DNA from: Archangium sp.
Lineage (GTDB): Bacteria > Myxococcota > Myxococcia > Myxococcales > Myxococcaceae
DNA length: 17,054 nucleotides
NCBI GenBank assembly: GCA_016793585.1
Contig: JAEUJR010000979.1
Coordinates: forward strand, 1 to 17,054
Direction: 5' to 3'
Shown: positions 1 through 6,869 of the stretch, piece after piece
Layout of the letters: every line of letters starts with the position of its first letter
Numbering within the stretch: the stretch's first letter is position 1
Made by a program: the position numbers and the translations under genes
Notes under the pieces: generated by a model
The model's input: the letters and a program-made list of their open reading frames with translations, nothing else
What the model was told of the DNA's origin: nothing
The model's database searches: none

Positions 1-1
1 G

Positions 2-130
2 ATGGCGCGCGCCGTGAGCGCCGGCTCCGAAGGTGCCCGGCTCAACCTCGCCCACTTCTACGAGCTCGGCATCGGCACGAAGAAGGACCTGGCCAAAGCA
101 GCCGAGCTGCGGCGCGGTGGAACGAGCTGA
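2..130 (+). CDS. Sel1-like repeat protein, C-terminal fragment
   Basis: The gene enters from the left edge, so only the last 42 codons are visible and the start is unknown. The frame reads through NLAHFYELGIGTKKD followed by an AAEL segment, which fits the Sel1-like (SLR/TPR-related) repeat consensus with its A..NLA..YE.G.G..KD..KA pattern. Sel1 repeats are helical hairpins that scaffold protein-protein contacts, often in secreted or envelope proteins. The repeat breaks off after AAELRRGG and the protein ends soon after, so this is the last repeat. The TGA stop (128-130) directly abuts the stop codon of the opposite-strand gene. The overall function of the full protein cannot be told from this fragment. 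Confidence 0.75.
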   Translation: MARAVSAGSEGARLNLAHFYELGIGTKKDLAKAAELRRGGTS

Positions 131-877
131 TCAGAACGCGAGGCCGAACGCTGCGCCGACCTGCACGCCCTGCGTCGCCAGATGAAATGCGACGTACTCG
201 ACGTGCCCCGTCAGGTGCAGGATCACGCCGTTCGCCTCGACGTTGCTCGAGCTCGACGCGTTGAGCTGCACGCCACCTCGCAACCGGAACACGCCCTCTC
301 CCCAGCGCGCCCCCTGCGTCAGCGGCGCCGGTGGAACGTTCACCGACACGCCGCTCGCCGAGACCTCTCCGAAGAGGAAGCGGTTCATTCGAACCGTGCC
401 GTCGTGCCGTGCGCGCCCCGTCATGTGGCCGACGCGCAAGGCGAGCCCACCACCCCACTGCTGCCCGCACAGCTCGGAGCCGTTGCAGACCGGGCCCGAC
501 AGCCTGCCCCACAGCACCTCGAGCCCGGGCACGAACACCACCCCCGAGACCTCGCGCTTGGGCCCATCGATCGTCGGCGTACCGAAGTTCACCCCGACGA
601 AGAACTCGAGCCCGACCGAGTAGTTCTTCAACCCCGAGATGAACCCGATGCCCGAGCCCGTGAGCCGGTTCCAGCGCGGCTCTTTCGGTGGGCCTTTGTC
701 GACCGTGGCGGGCGGCGGCGCGGGCGTGTTGGCGGGTGACGAATCGACGAGCGGCGGTGCAGACGGCGGCCCGTCGACGCCCGCATCGGCGCGGGGGAAT
801 TCGGGCGTGGCGTACTCGTCGACCTGCGCGAACGCCGTCGTCGCCACCACCATCACCACGAAGCCGAGCGAGCGCAC
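131..877 (-). CDS. secreted hypothetical protein, probable outer-membrane beta-barrel
   Basis: The 248-residue product has an N-terminal signal peptide (RSLGFVVMVVATTAFA, cleavage likely after residue 17), then a Pro/Ala-rich low-complexity linker at about residues 25-67. The remaining ~180 residues are rich in Gly, Val, aromatic and alternating hydrophobic residues, and the protein ends in GLAF. A terminal Phe after an alternating segment is typical of beta-barrel outer-membrane proteins recognised by the Bam machinery. Two Cys residues near residue 133-140 (CNGSELC) could form a loop disulfide. The start is GTG at 875-877, chosen because the signal peptide begins there; no good Shine-Dalgarno is visible. 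I do not recognise a named family. Its TGA stop abuts the stop of the Sel1 gene. Confidence 0.7.
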   Translation of the reverse strand: MRSLGFVVMVVATTAFAQVDEYATPEFPRADAGVDGPPSAPPLVDSSPANTPAPPPATVDKGPPKEPRWNRLTGSGIGFISGLKNYSVGLEFFVGVNFGTPTIDGPKREVSGVVFVPGLEVLWGRLSGPVCNGSELCGQQWGGGLALRVGHMTGRARHDGTVRMNRFLFGEVSASGVSVNVPPAPLTQGARWGEGVFRLRGGVQLNASSSSNVEANGVILHLTGHVEYVAFHLATQGVQVGAAFGLAF

Positions 878-929
878 CGCGGGGAATCTGCCCGAGATGA
901 ACTGCTTGCGCTAACGCAGCCGCACGGGC

Positions 930-935
930 CGTCAA
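930..935 (-). promoter_or_regulatory. possible -35 element (TTGACG) for the barrel-like gene
   Basis: On the - strand TTGACG lies about 50 bases before the GTG start at 877. A matching -10 about 16 bases further on is weak (TAGCGC). It stands back to back with the TTGACA at 963-968 on the other strand, which would give divergent promoters in the 167-base gap between the barrel-like gene and hsp20. Only the -35 match is seen; the rest is inference. Confidence 0.2.
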
Positions 936-962
936 CCCGCCCGCGCCACGCCGGAGCAGCGC

Positions 963-991
963 TTGACAGCTCACGATCCTGTCTCACTTTC
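963..991 (+). promoter_or_regulatory. possible promoter for hsp20
   Basis: A perfect TTGACA occurs at 963-968, 77 bases before the hsp20 start. The -10 region expected around 985-991 (CACTTT/ACTTTC) is a poor match to TATAAT. I see neither a sigma-32-type CCCCAT element nor a CIRCE inverted repeat, so heat-shock control, if present, is not obvious from this sequence. The leader would be about 45 nt. Confidence 0.35.
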
Positions 992-1032
992 GGTGCGTTC
1001 CCGGGAGCACGGTTCGCTCCCACCAACCCCCG

Positions 1033-1038
1033 AAGGAG
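1033..1038 (+). promoter_or_regulatory. Shine-Dalgarno AAGGAG of hsp20
   Basis: AAGGAG ends 6 nt before the ATG at 1045 and fixes this start. It is one of the few strong ribosome-binding sites in the window; most neighbouring genes have none or only a weak one. Confidence 0.8.
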
Positions 1039-1044
1039 ACCGCC

Positions 1045-1482
1045 ATGACGCTGACCCGAATCAACCGTTTCCCCTCTCTCTGGCGCGAGTTCGACGATCT
1101 GTTCCGTGACTTCGCGCCCACCACTGCGCCCACCAACGACGTCGCGCGCACCATGGTGCCCACCACCGACGTGCTCGAGACCGAGAAGGCCATCGAGCTG
1201 AAGGTCGACATGCCCGGCGTCACGCCCGAGGCCATCGACGTGAAGCTCGACGGCAACGTGCTGACGCTCTCGGCCGAGCGGAAGCAGGAGACGAAAGAAG
1301 AGAAGAACGGCTGGGTTCGCCAGGAGCGCAGCTGGGGCAAGTTCGCGCGCTCGTTCGTGCTGCCCGAGACCGTCGAAGGCACGACGCCCGAGGCCTCGTA
1401 CAAGCACGGGGTGCTCACCGTGACGCTGCCGAAGAAGGAAGTGCCGCAGCCGAAGAGCTTCAAGGTGAAGGTCGAAGCCTGA
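1045..1482 (+). CDS. hsp20: small heat-shock protein, Hsp20/alpha-crystallin family
   Basis: The 145-residue product is a typical bacterial Hsp20: a short N-terminal arm with Trp and Phe residues (about 1-37), an alpha-crystallin domain (about 38-137) and a C-terminal tail. Diagnostic stretches are VDMPGVTPEAIDVKL, the FARSFVLPETV strand and the family-defining HGVLTVTLPK. The tail FKVKVEA supplies a V-K-V version of the I-x-I motif that docks between dimers during oligomer assembly. Such proteins are ATP-independent holdases that keep unfolding cytoplasmic proteins soluble until DnaK/ClpB can refold them. Start: ATG with a strong AAGGAG at 6 nt. The gene appears to be monocistronic and is followed by a hairpin terminator at 1530-1570. 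Confidence 0.95.
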   Translation: MTLTRINRFPSLWREFDDLFRDFAPTTAPTNDVARTMVPTTDVLETEKAIELKVDMPGVTPEAIDVKLDGNVLTLSAERKQETKEEKNGWVRQERSWGKFARSFVLPETVEGTTPEASYKHGVLTVTLPKKEVPQPKSFKVKVEA

Positions 1483-1529
1483 CGAACGCTCCGCGGGGTC
1501 GCCCCCCTTCCCGACGGCCCCGTCGAGTC

Positions 1530-1570
1530 GAACGCCGGTCTCCACGCATGGAGGCCGGCGTTCTGTTGTC
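1530..1570 (+). terminator. hairpin terminator between convergent hsp20 and DUF2389-like gene
   Basis: Arms GAACGCCGGTCTCC (1530-1543) and GGAGGCCGGCGTTC (1550-1563) pair over 14 bp with a single T-G wobble, around the loop ACGCAT. The downstream sequence TGTTGTC is T-rich on the + strand, so it fits intrinsic termination of hsp20. The 3' end of the opposite gene lies at 1572, so the same hairpin would also form at the end of that transcript, although no U-tract follows on that strand. Confidence 0.8.
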
Positions 1571-1571
1571 T

Positions 1572-1799
1572 TCAGCCCTCACGCAGCGGTGTCCACCCCG
1601 GGGCCCACTGCGCGCGATCCTTCAGCTCGCTGGCGGGGACCACCAGACGCCGTGCCCCGTCGCAGCTCGCGGCGAGCTCCACCACCCAGCCCTCGTCGGC
1701 CCGTTGCACCCCGATGACGTGAAAATGCGACCACCCTTCGCGAACGCGCTGACTCGTGAACTTCGAGCCCTTCAATCGTTCGATGTGCGGCGGGGCCAT
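1572..1799 (-). CDS. small DUF2389 / TIGR02450-like Trp-rich protein
   Basis: The 75-residue protein has the layout of the TIGR02450/DUF2389 family of small Trp-rich proteins: LKGSKFTS near the N-terminus (family: L..SKWTA), REGWSHFHVIGV (family: REKHF.V), a central strand pair ending in RRLVVPASELKD, and the closing QWAPGW. The family's first Trp is Phe here, and the others are conserved. Its function is unknown. The ATG start at 1797-1799 puts the whole domain in frame; no clear Shine-Dalgarno is present. It diverges from the exporter operon across an AT-richer gap, and its 3' end faces hsp20 across the shared hairpin. Confidence 0.8.
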   Translation of the reverse strand: MAPPHIERLKGSKFTSQRVREGWSHFHVIGVQRADEGWVVELAASCDGARRLVVPASELKDRAQWAPGWTPLREG

Positions 1800-1909
1800 T
1801 TCTCATGCATAACGGGCCTTTGAAGGCCTCGAAGCGTTCCGCTCGCTTTTTCGAAGAAAACGAAGAATCGACGTCGTTACTGAGAGCCGCTCGAAGCGTG
1901 CCGCGCACC
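1800..1909. promoter_or_regulatory. divergent intergenic region with two short palindromes
   Basis: This 110-base gap between the DUF2389-like gene and the exporter operon is clearly AT-richer than its surroundings. It holds an interrupted inverted repeat, GGCCTT-TG-AAGGCC (1815-1828), and an AT-rich imperfect palindrome, TTTTCGAAGAAAA (about 1848-1860). Both are operator-sized. The region can be read in frame with the ABC gene from an ATG at 1805, but its third-codon positions are often A/T, unlike the gene proper, so I read it as a promoter/leader region. No clean -35/-10 pair is visible. Confidence 0.4.
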
Positions 1910-4057
1910 ATGACGACCCTCTCCGACCGCATTCCAGCAGACCAGGCCGCCGACGCCCTCGTGTGGGGGCTCGAAGAAGTGGCGCATGTCGTGAACCACC
2001 AGCTCGATCCCGGCAAGGTACGGGAAGAGGCGCGGGCGAGCCTTGGGGCCGGCAGCGACTTCGGGGCGGGCGAGCTGCTCGAGAGCTTTCGGCTCGCGGC
2101 CTCGTCGCTGCGGCTGACGGGCACGCCCGTGCACCTGAGCGCGCGCGAGCTGGTGAGCCAGGCCATGCCGTTTCCGCTGGTGGGGTTGGCCGCGAGCGCC
2201 CAGGGCCTGCGCTGGCTCATCCTCACCGAGCGCCATGGCTTTCGGCTGCACGTGCAGACGGGCCCCGACGACGCGACGTGGATGGACGAGGAGGCGCTCA
2301 CCGCGGTGATGGGCAAGGGCGCCATCACCTTTCTGCACTGCGTGCCCGCGACGCCCATGGAGCAGCTCTCGGCCGCCTCGCACGCCGCCCAGGCCGTGCT
2401 CGGCGGTGAAGATGGCGAAGACCCGCACCACGAGCACCTGCCGCCGTGGCAGCGCCTGTGGAGCCTGATCTCGCTCGAGCGCGACGATCTCTGGGTCGTC
2501 GTCATCTACAGCGCCGTCGTCGGCATTCTCTCGCTCGCCACGCCGGTCGCCGTGCAGTCGCTCGTCGGCACGGTGGCCTTCGGCACGCTGCTGCAGCCCA
2601 TCGTGGTGCTGGCGCTGCTGTTCCTCGTCGCGCTCGGGTTTCAGGCGACGCTCAAGGCGCTGCAGGCGCGGGTGATCGAAGCGCTGCAGGCGCGGGTGTT
2701 CGCGCGCGTGTCGCTCGACGTCGCCTGGCGGTTGCCGAGAGTGGCGCGTGATGGGCACGTCACCCCCGAGCTGGTGAACCGCTTCTTCGACGTGATGACG
2801 GTGCAGAAGACCTTCGCCACGGTGCTGACCGACGGCCTCGCCGCGTTCATGCAGATCAGCATCGGCCTGCTGGTGCTGGCCTTCTACCACCCGGCCCTGC
2901 TCGCCCTCGACATCGTGCTGCTGATCGCGACGAGCCTCTTCGTGCTGTTGCCGCTGCGTCGGGGCGTGCGCACGGCCTTCGACGAGAGCCAGGCCAAGTA
3001 CGAGGTCGCGGCGTGGCTCGAGGAGCTGGCGCGCGCACCGTCGGCGTTTCGCGGCTCGGGCGGCGCAGCGCTGGCTGGCTCGCGGGCCGACGCGCTGACG
3101 CGCAAGTACCTGGCCGCACGCAAGCGGCACTTCATGGTCATCTTCGGGCAGACGATCAGCGCGCTCACCGTGCAGGTGGTGGCGAGCGCGGTGCTGCTCG
3201 GCTTCGGCGGGTTCCTCGTCATTCGGGAGTCGCTCACGCTGGGCCAGCTGATCGCCGCCGAGCTGATCGTCGCGGCCGTCACCAGCAGCATCACCAAGTT
3301 CGGCAAGATCCTCGAGGCGGCGTACGACCTCGTCGTCGGCCTCAGCAAGGTCGGGCACCTCGTCGATCTCGAGGCCGACGCGAGCGTCACGGGCGAGGCC
3401 CTGCCCGGCAACGGCCCCGTCTCGCTGCGGCTCAACGCGCTCGAGAGCAACGGCCGCTCGTTGTCGGTCGAGCTCGCGCCCGGTTCGCGCACCGCCATCG
3501 TCGGTACCCACGACACCGAGCTGGCCGAGCTGCTCAGCGGCGTTCGCAAGCCGACGCAGGGGTCGATCGAGATCGGTGGCGTCGACGTGCGCCGGGCGAA
3601 CTCGTGCGCGCTCCACGACGAGGTGGTGCTGGTGCGCGTCGACGATCTGTTCGCCGGTACGGTGATGGAGAACGTCTCGCTCACGCGGCCGGGCATCACG
3701 CCGACCGAGGTGCGCCGGGCCATCGAGCGGGTGGGCCTCGACGACGACATTCGTGCGCTGCCCGACGGCTACGACACGGTGCTGGGCCCCCTCGGGGCGC
3801 CGCTCTCGCCGGCCCAGGGGCTGCGGCTGGTGATCGCCCGCGCGCTGGCGGCGAACCCACGCCTCATCGTCGTCGACGACACGCTCGAGGGGCTCGACCC
3901 CGCCTCCCGGGCGCGCGTCGTCGCGGCGCTCACGAAGCCGGGCTCGTCGTGGACGTTGGTCGCCCTCGTCAGTGACGCGGGCTCGTCGCTCGCCCAAGCG
4001 TGCTCCGACGTGAGAGACCTGAACTCGTTGTCGGCCGCGGCCGAGGTGCACTCATGA
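1910..4057 (+). CDS. HlyB-like ABC exporter subunit with a degenerate ATPase domain
   Basis: The 715-residue protein has an N-terminal cytoplasmic domain (about 1-190), a six-helix exporter membrane domain (about 195-465) and a C-terminal nucleotide-binding fold (about 495-715). The order is that of HlyB/type I secretion ABC proteins, and the N-terminal part resembles a C39-peptidase-like domain without the catalytic Cys. The ATPase motifs are eroded. Walker A reads GTHDTELA (residues 532-539), with no Lys and no second or third Gly. The Q-loop Gln is Val577. The signature is LSPAQ (632-636). Walker B is LIVVDD (652-657), with Asp in place of the catalytic Glu. The switch His is Ser688. The fold survives (FAGTVMENVSL, ARALAANPRL), so this is a divergent protein and not a frameshifted pseudogene. 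An in-frame ATG at 1805 would add 35 residues of atypical codon use; I prefer 1910. It overlaps the adaptor gene by ATGA. Confidence 0.85.
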   Translation: MTTLSDRIPADQAADALVWGLEEVAHVVNHQLDPGKVREEARASLGAGSDFGAGELLESFRLAASSLRLTGTPVHLSARELVSQAMPFPLVGLAASAQGLRWLILTERHGFRLHVQTGPDDATWMDEEALTAVMGKGAITFLHCVPATPMEQLSAASHAAQAVLGGEDGEDPHHEHLPPWQRLWSLISLERDDLWVVVIYSAVVGILSLATPVAVQSLVGTVAFGTLLQPIVVLALLFLVALGFQATLKALQARVIEALQARVFARVSLDVAWRLPRVARDGHVTPELVNRFFDVMTVQKTFATVLTDGLAAFMQISIGLLVLAFYHPALLALDIVLLIATSLFVLLPLRRGVRTAFDESQAKYEVAAWLEELARAPSAFRGSGGAALAGSRADALTRKYLAARKRHFMVIFGQTISALTVQVVASAVLLGFGGFLVIRESLTLGQLIAAELIVAAVTSSITKFGKILEAAYDLVVGLSKVGHLVDLEADASVTGEALPGNGPVSLRLNALESNGRSLSVELAPGSRTAIVGTHDTELAELLSGVRKPTQGSIEIGGVDVRRANSCALHDEVVLVRVDDLFAGTVMENVSLTRPGITPTEVRRAIERVGLDDDIRALPDGYDTVLGPLGAPLSPAQGLRLVIARALAANPRLIVVDDTLEGLDPASRARVVAALTKPGSSWTLVALVSDAGSSLAQACSDVRDLNSLSAAAEVHS

Positions 4058-5385
4058 ACTCCAGCGCTCCGCTCGCCGCGCCCTCGTCGCTCGCCAACTC
4101 GGCCGCGATGACGCTGGTGCGCACGCCGCGGGCCTACAAGGTGCTCGCCCGCCTCACCGCCACCTTCGTCGGCCTCTTCGTCGTCGCGCTGGTGCTCGTG
4201 CCCTGGCAGCAGTCGGTCTCGGGCAAGGGCCGCGTCGTCGCCTTCGCGCCCAAGGAGCGCCAGCAGGAGATCACCGCGCCCATTGAGGGCAACGTCACCG
4301 AGTGGTTCGTGCAGGAAGGCTCGGCGGTGAAGAAGGGTGAGCCGCTGTTCAAGATCACCGACAACGACCCGGCCATCATCGACCGCCTGATGGACGAGCG
4401 GAGCGCGGTGATCGCCCGCCGTGAAGCGTCGGCGGCCCGCGCCGCGTCGCTGGTCTCACGGCAGAAGGCGCTCGAAGCGTCGCGCGCCGCCGCGGTGCGT
4501 GGGGCCGGCAGCCGAATCGCGATGGCCAAGCAGCGCACCGCCGCCGCCACCCGCGCGAAGGAGGCCGCCGAAGAGGCCGAGCGCATCGCCCGCCTCAACG
4601 TCGATCGCCAGCGCCAGCTGCAGAAGCAGGGCCTGGCCTCTGACCGCACCGTCGAGCTCGCCGAGTTCGAGGTCGTGCGCTCGACCACCGAGGTGCAGCG
4701 CGCCTTCGCCACCCTGCAGGCCGCGCTCGGAGAAGAGCTGGCCCTCGAGCAGGATCAGACGCGCGCCATGAACGACATCACCGCGTCGATCGACGACGCC
4801 CGCGCTTCGGAGGCGTCGGCGCGCGCCGAAGAGGCCAACGCCTCGGCCGAGCTCGCCCGCCTCGAGGTGCGCCTCGCCCGCCAGTCGACGATGAACGTGA
4901 ACGCCGCCATCGACGGCACGGTGCTGCGCCTGCTCAAGGGGCAGGGCAACGTGTTCGTGAAGGGCGGCGAGCCGGTGCTCGTGCTCGTGCCCGACACCGA
5001 GGTGCGCGCCGTCGAGCTGTGGGTCGATGGCAACGACATGCCCCTCATTCGCAAGGACCGTGACGTGCGGCTGCAGTTCGAGGGCTGGCCCGCGGTGCAG
5101 TTCACCGGCTGGCCGTCGGTCGCCGTGGGTACCTTCGGCGGCAAGGTGACGGTCATCGACGCGACCGACGACGGCACGGGAAAGTTCCGGCTGCTGATCA
5201 CCCCCGACCCCTCCGACCCGTGGCCCACTGGCATGTACCTGCGCCAGGGAGTGCGGGTGAACGGCTGGGTGATGCTCGATCAGGTGCGGCTGGGCTTCGA
5301 GCTGTGGCGGCAGTTCAACGCGTTCCCTCCAACCGTGACGCCGGGTGAGCCGCAGCCGGGCGCGAAGAGCAAGAAGGGCAAGTGA
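4054..5385 (+). CDS. HlyD-family periplasmic adaptor (membrane fusion protein)
   Basis: The 443-residue product has a cytoplasmic tail, one membrane anchor (about 34-51, ending LVPW), a first lipoyl half-motif (ITAPIEGNVTEWFVQEGSAV, about 72-91), a long Ala/Glu/Arg-rich coiled coil (about 105-285), a second lipoyl half (AAIDGTVLRLLKGQGNVFV) and a beta-barrel region with EVRAVELWVDGNDM. This is the HlyD/membrane-fusion fold that bridges an inner-membrane transporter to a TolC-type channel. The ATG at 4054 overlaps the ABC stop as ATGA, which indicates translational coupling; an upstream in-frame start at 4000 would lie wholly inside the ABC gene and is not needed. Its C-terminus is a Lys-rich tail (SKKGK). 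The stop overlaps the TolC-like start. Confidence 0.92.
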   Translation: MNSSAPLAAPSSLANSAAMTLVRTPRAYKVLARLTATFVGLFVVALVLVPWQQSVSGKGRVVAFAPKERQQEITAPIEGNVTEWFVQEGSAVKKGEPLFKITDNDPAIIDRLMDERSAVIARREASAARAASLVSRQKALEASRAAAVRGAGSRIAMAKQRTAAATRAKEAAEEAERIARLNVDRQRQLQKQGLASDRTVELAEFEVVRSTTEVQRAFATLQAALGEELALEQDQTRAMNDITASIDDARASEASARAEEANASAELARLEVRLARQSTMNVNAAIDGTVLRLLKGQGNVFVKGGEPVLVLVPDTEVRAVELWVDGNDMPLIRKDRDVRLQFEGWPAVQFTGWPSVAVGTFGGKVTVIDATDDGTGKFRLLITPDPSDPWPTGMYLRQGVRVNGWVMLDQVRLGFELWRQFNAFPPTVTPGEPQPGAKSKKGK

Positions 5386-6869
5386 TGAGCAGCGCGTGGG
5401 TGATGGTGATGCTCGCGGCAGGGCCGCAGCCCGAGCTCGTCGGCGCGAGGGGACCAGGGCCGTTCGCGCATCGGGTCGCGTTGATGCCGTCGGTGGCGCT
5501 CACGGCCGCGGTCGGCGGCAGCAGTGACACGCTCACCCTCGACGAGCTGCTCGAGGCCGCGCAGCGCGCGTACCCTTCCCTGCTCTCGGCCCGCGCCGAC
5601 GTCACTGCGGCAGACGCCGAGACGCTCAGCGCGCAGGGCGGCTTCGACCCTTCGTTCAAGGCGCGCGGCTTTCTCACGCCCGATCAGCTCGGCCCCTACC
5701 CGCAGATTCGGGTCGACTCGAGCATCGAGAGCGCCATTCCCGGCACGGGGCTCACCGCGTTCGCCGGCTATCGCATCGGCCAGCCGCTCTCTTCGGTCGG
5801 CATTCAGCCGTACTACCGCGAGCGCGAGACATACCCGGCAGGCGAGGTGCGCGCGGGGCTCGTCGCGCCCGTGCTGCGCAACCTGCTGATCGATCGCCGT
5901 CGCGCCACGCTGAGCCGGGCCGAGCTGGGGCAGGACGGCGCCAGGCAGGCCGAAGCGCAAGCGCAGCTCGAGCTCTCGCGCACCGCCGCGTTTCGGTACT
6001 GGGAGTGGGTGGCCGCGGGCAGGCGCCGGCAGGTCGCGGTCGATCTGCTGCGCATCGCCCGCGAGCGCGACCGCCAGCTCTCGGTGCGGGTGAAGACGGG
6101 TGACGTGCCCTTCTTCGATCAACAGGACAACCTTCGCGCGGTGGCCCAACGTGAGGCGCTGCTGGTGCAGACGCAGCGTGGCGTCGAGCAGGCCTCGTTC
6201 GAGCTCGCGCTCTTTCTCCGCGACGCGAACGGTGCCCCGACCCAGCCCAACGACGCGCGCATGCCCACCAGGCTGCCCGACCCCGACCCCGAGTTCGGCA
6301 ACGACGCCAGCCTCGACGACGCGCTCGCGCGGCGCCCCGACGTGCAGCGGCTGCTGGTGCAGCAACGCCAGCAACAGATCGAGCTCGCGCTGCAGAAGAA
6401 CCAGCTGTGGCCCGGCCTCGATGTCGGGCTCGTCTTCTCGCAAGATCTCGGGAGCAACCCGGGCACCGCCGACCCGAAGCTGGGCAAGCCCGAGTTCGAG
6501 TTCTCGGCGGTGCTCGACGTGCCGCTGCTCTACCGCGCGCCCATCGGCCGCATTCGCGCCGTCGAGGCAGGGCTGTCGAAGCTCGAGGCGCAGCTGCGGC
6601 TGGCGAGAGATCGGGTCGCCGCCGACGTGAAAGACGCGCGCTCGGCCCTCGACGCGGCCCGTGAACGCGTGAAGTTCACCAGGCAGGAGGTCGAGGTCGC
6701 TGCCAGGCTCGAAGCCGGAGAGCGGCAGAAGTTCGAGCTGGGCGACTCCAACCTGTTGTTCGTGAACCTGCGTGAGACCCAATCGGCCGAGGCCAGGCTG
6801 CGCGAGATCGACGCGCTGCTCGACTACCACCGCGCGGTGGCCTCGTTCCGCGCGGCCGTAGCCAGGTGA
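5385..6869 (+). CDS. TolC-family outer-membrane efflux protein
   Basis: The 494-residue product has the two-fold repeat of TolC proteins. Each half begins with a helix typical of the family (TLTLDELLEAAQRAYPSLLS near residue 50, and SLDDALARRPDVQRLLVQQR in the second half), followed by beta strands and long amphipathic helices (for example the RLARDRVAADVKDARSALDA region). It would form the trimeric outer-membrane channel of the exporter. The ATG at 5385 shares its first base with the adaptor's stop (TGATG); a GTG one codon earlier is also possible. The N-terminus is odd: a short hydrophobic stretch (AWVMVMLAAG) with no basic residue before it, then a Gly/Pro-rich segment, so the signal peptide is not textbook. 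The gene ends tail to tail with the next. Confidence 0.93.
   Translation: MSSAWVMVMLAAGPQPELVGARGPGPFAHRVALMPSVALTAAVGGSSDTLTLDELLEAAQRAYPSLLSARADVTAADAETLSAQGGFDPSFKARGFLTPDQLGPYPQIRVDSSIESAIPGTGLTAFAGYRIGQPLSSVGIQPYYRERETYPAGEVRAGLVAPVLRNLLIDRRRATLSRAELGQDGARQAEAQAQLELSRTAAFRYWEWVAAGRRRQVAVDLLRIARERDRQLSVRVKTGDVPFFDQQDNLRAVAQREALLVQTQRGVEQASFELALFLRDANGAPTQPNDARMPTRLPDPDPEFGNDASLDDALARRPDVQRLLVQQRQQQIELALQKNQLWPGLDVGLVFSQDLGSNPGTADPKLGKPEFEFSAVLDVPLLYRAPIGRIRAVEAGLSKLEAQLRLARDRVAADVKDARSALDAARERVKFTRQEVEVAARLEAGERQKFELGDSNLLFVNLRETQSAEARLREIDALLDYHRAVASFRAAVAR

Noticed and set aside
878..1044. CIRCE or sigma-32 heat-shock promoter before hsp20
   Set aside because: No TTAGCACTC-type inverted repeat and no CCCCAT-type -10 is present; only a TTGACA is visible.
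1877..4051. A 724-codon open frame on the - strand opposite the ABC gene
   Set aside because: Its composition is dominated by Arg, Gln, His, Glu and Ala with no domain motif, as expected for the antisense of a GC-rich gene. The + strand frame has exporter helices and ABC fold signatures.
1910..4057. Treating the ABC gene as a pseudogene
   Set aside because: There is no stop or frameshift, the membrane helices and overall fold are preserved, both downstream genes are intact and coupled to it, and codon use stays typical to the end.
5280..6830. A 516-codon open frame on the - strand opposite the TolC-like gene
   Set aside because: It has the same Arg/Leu/Glu/His-rich shadow composition, and the + strand frame is a clear TolC family member in a coupled operon.
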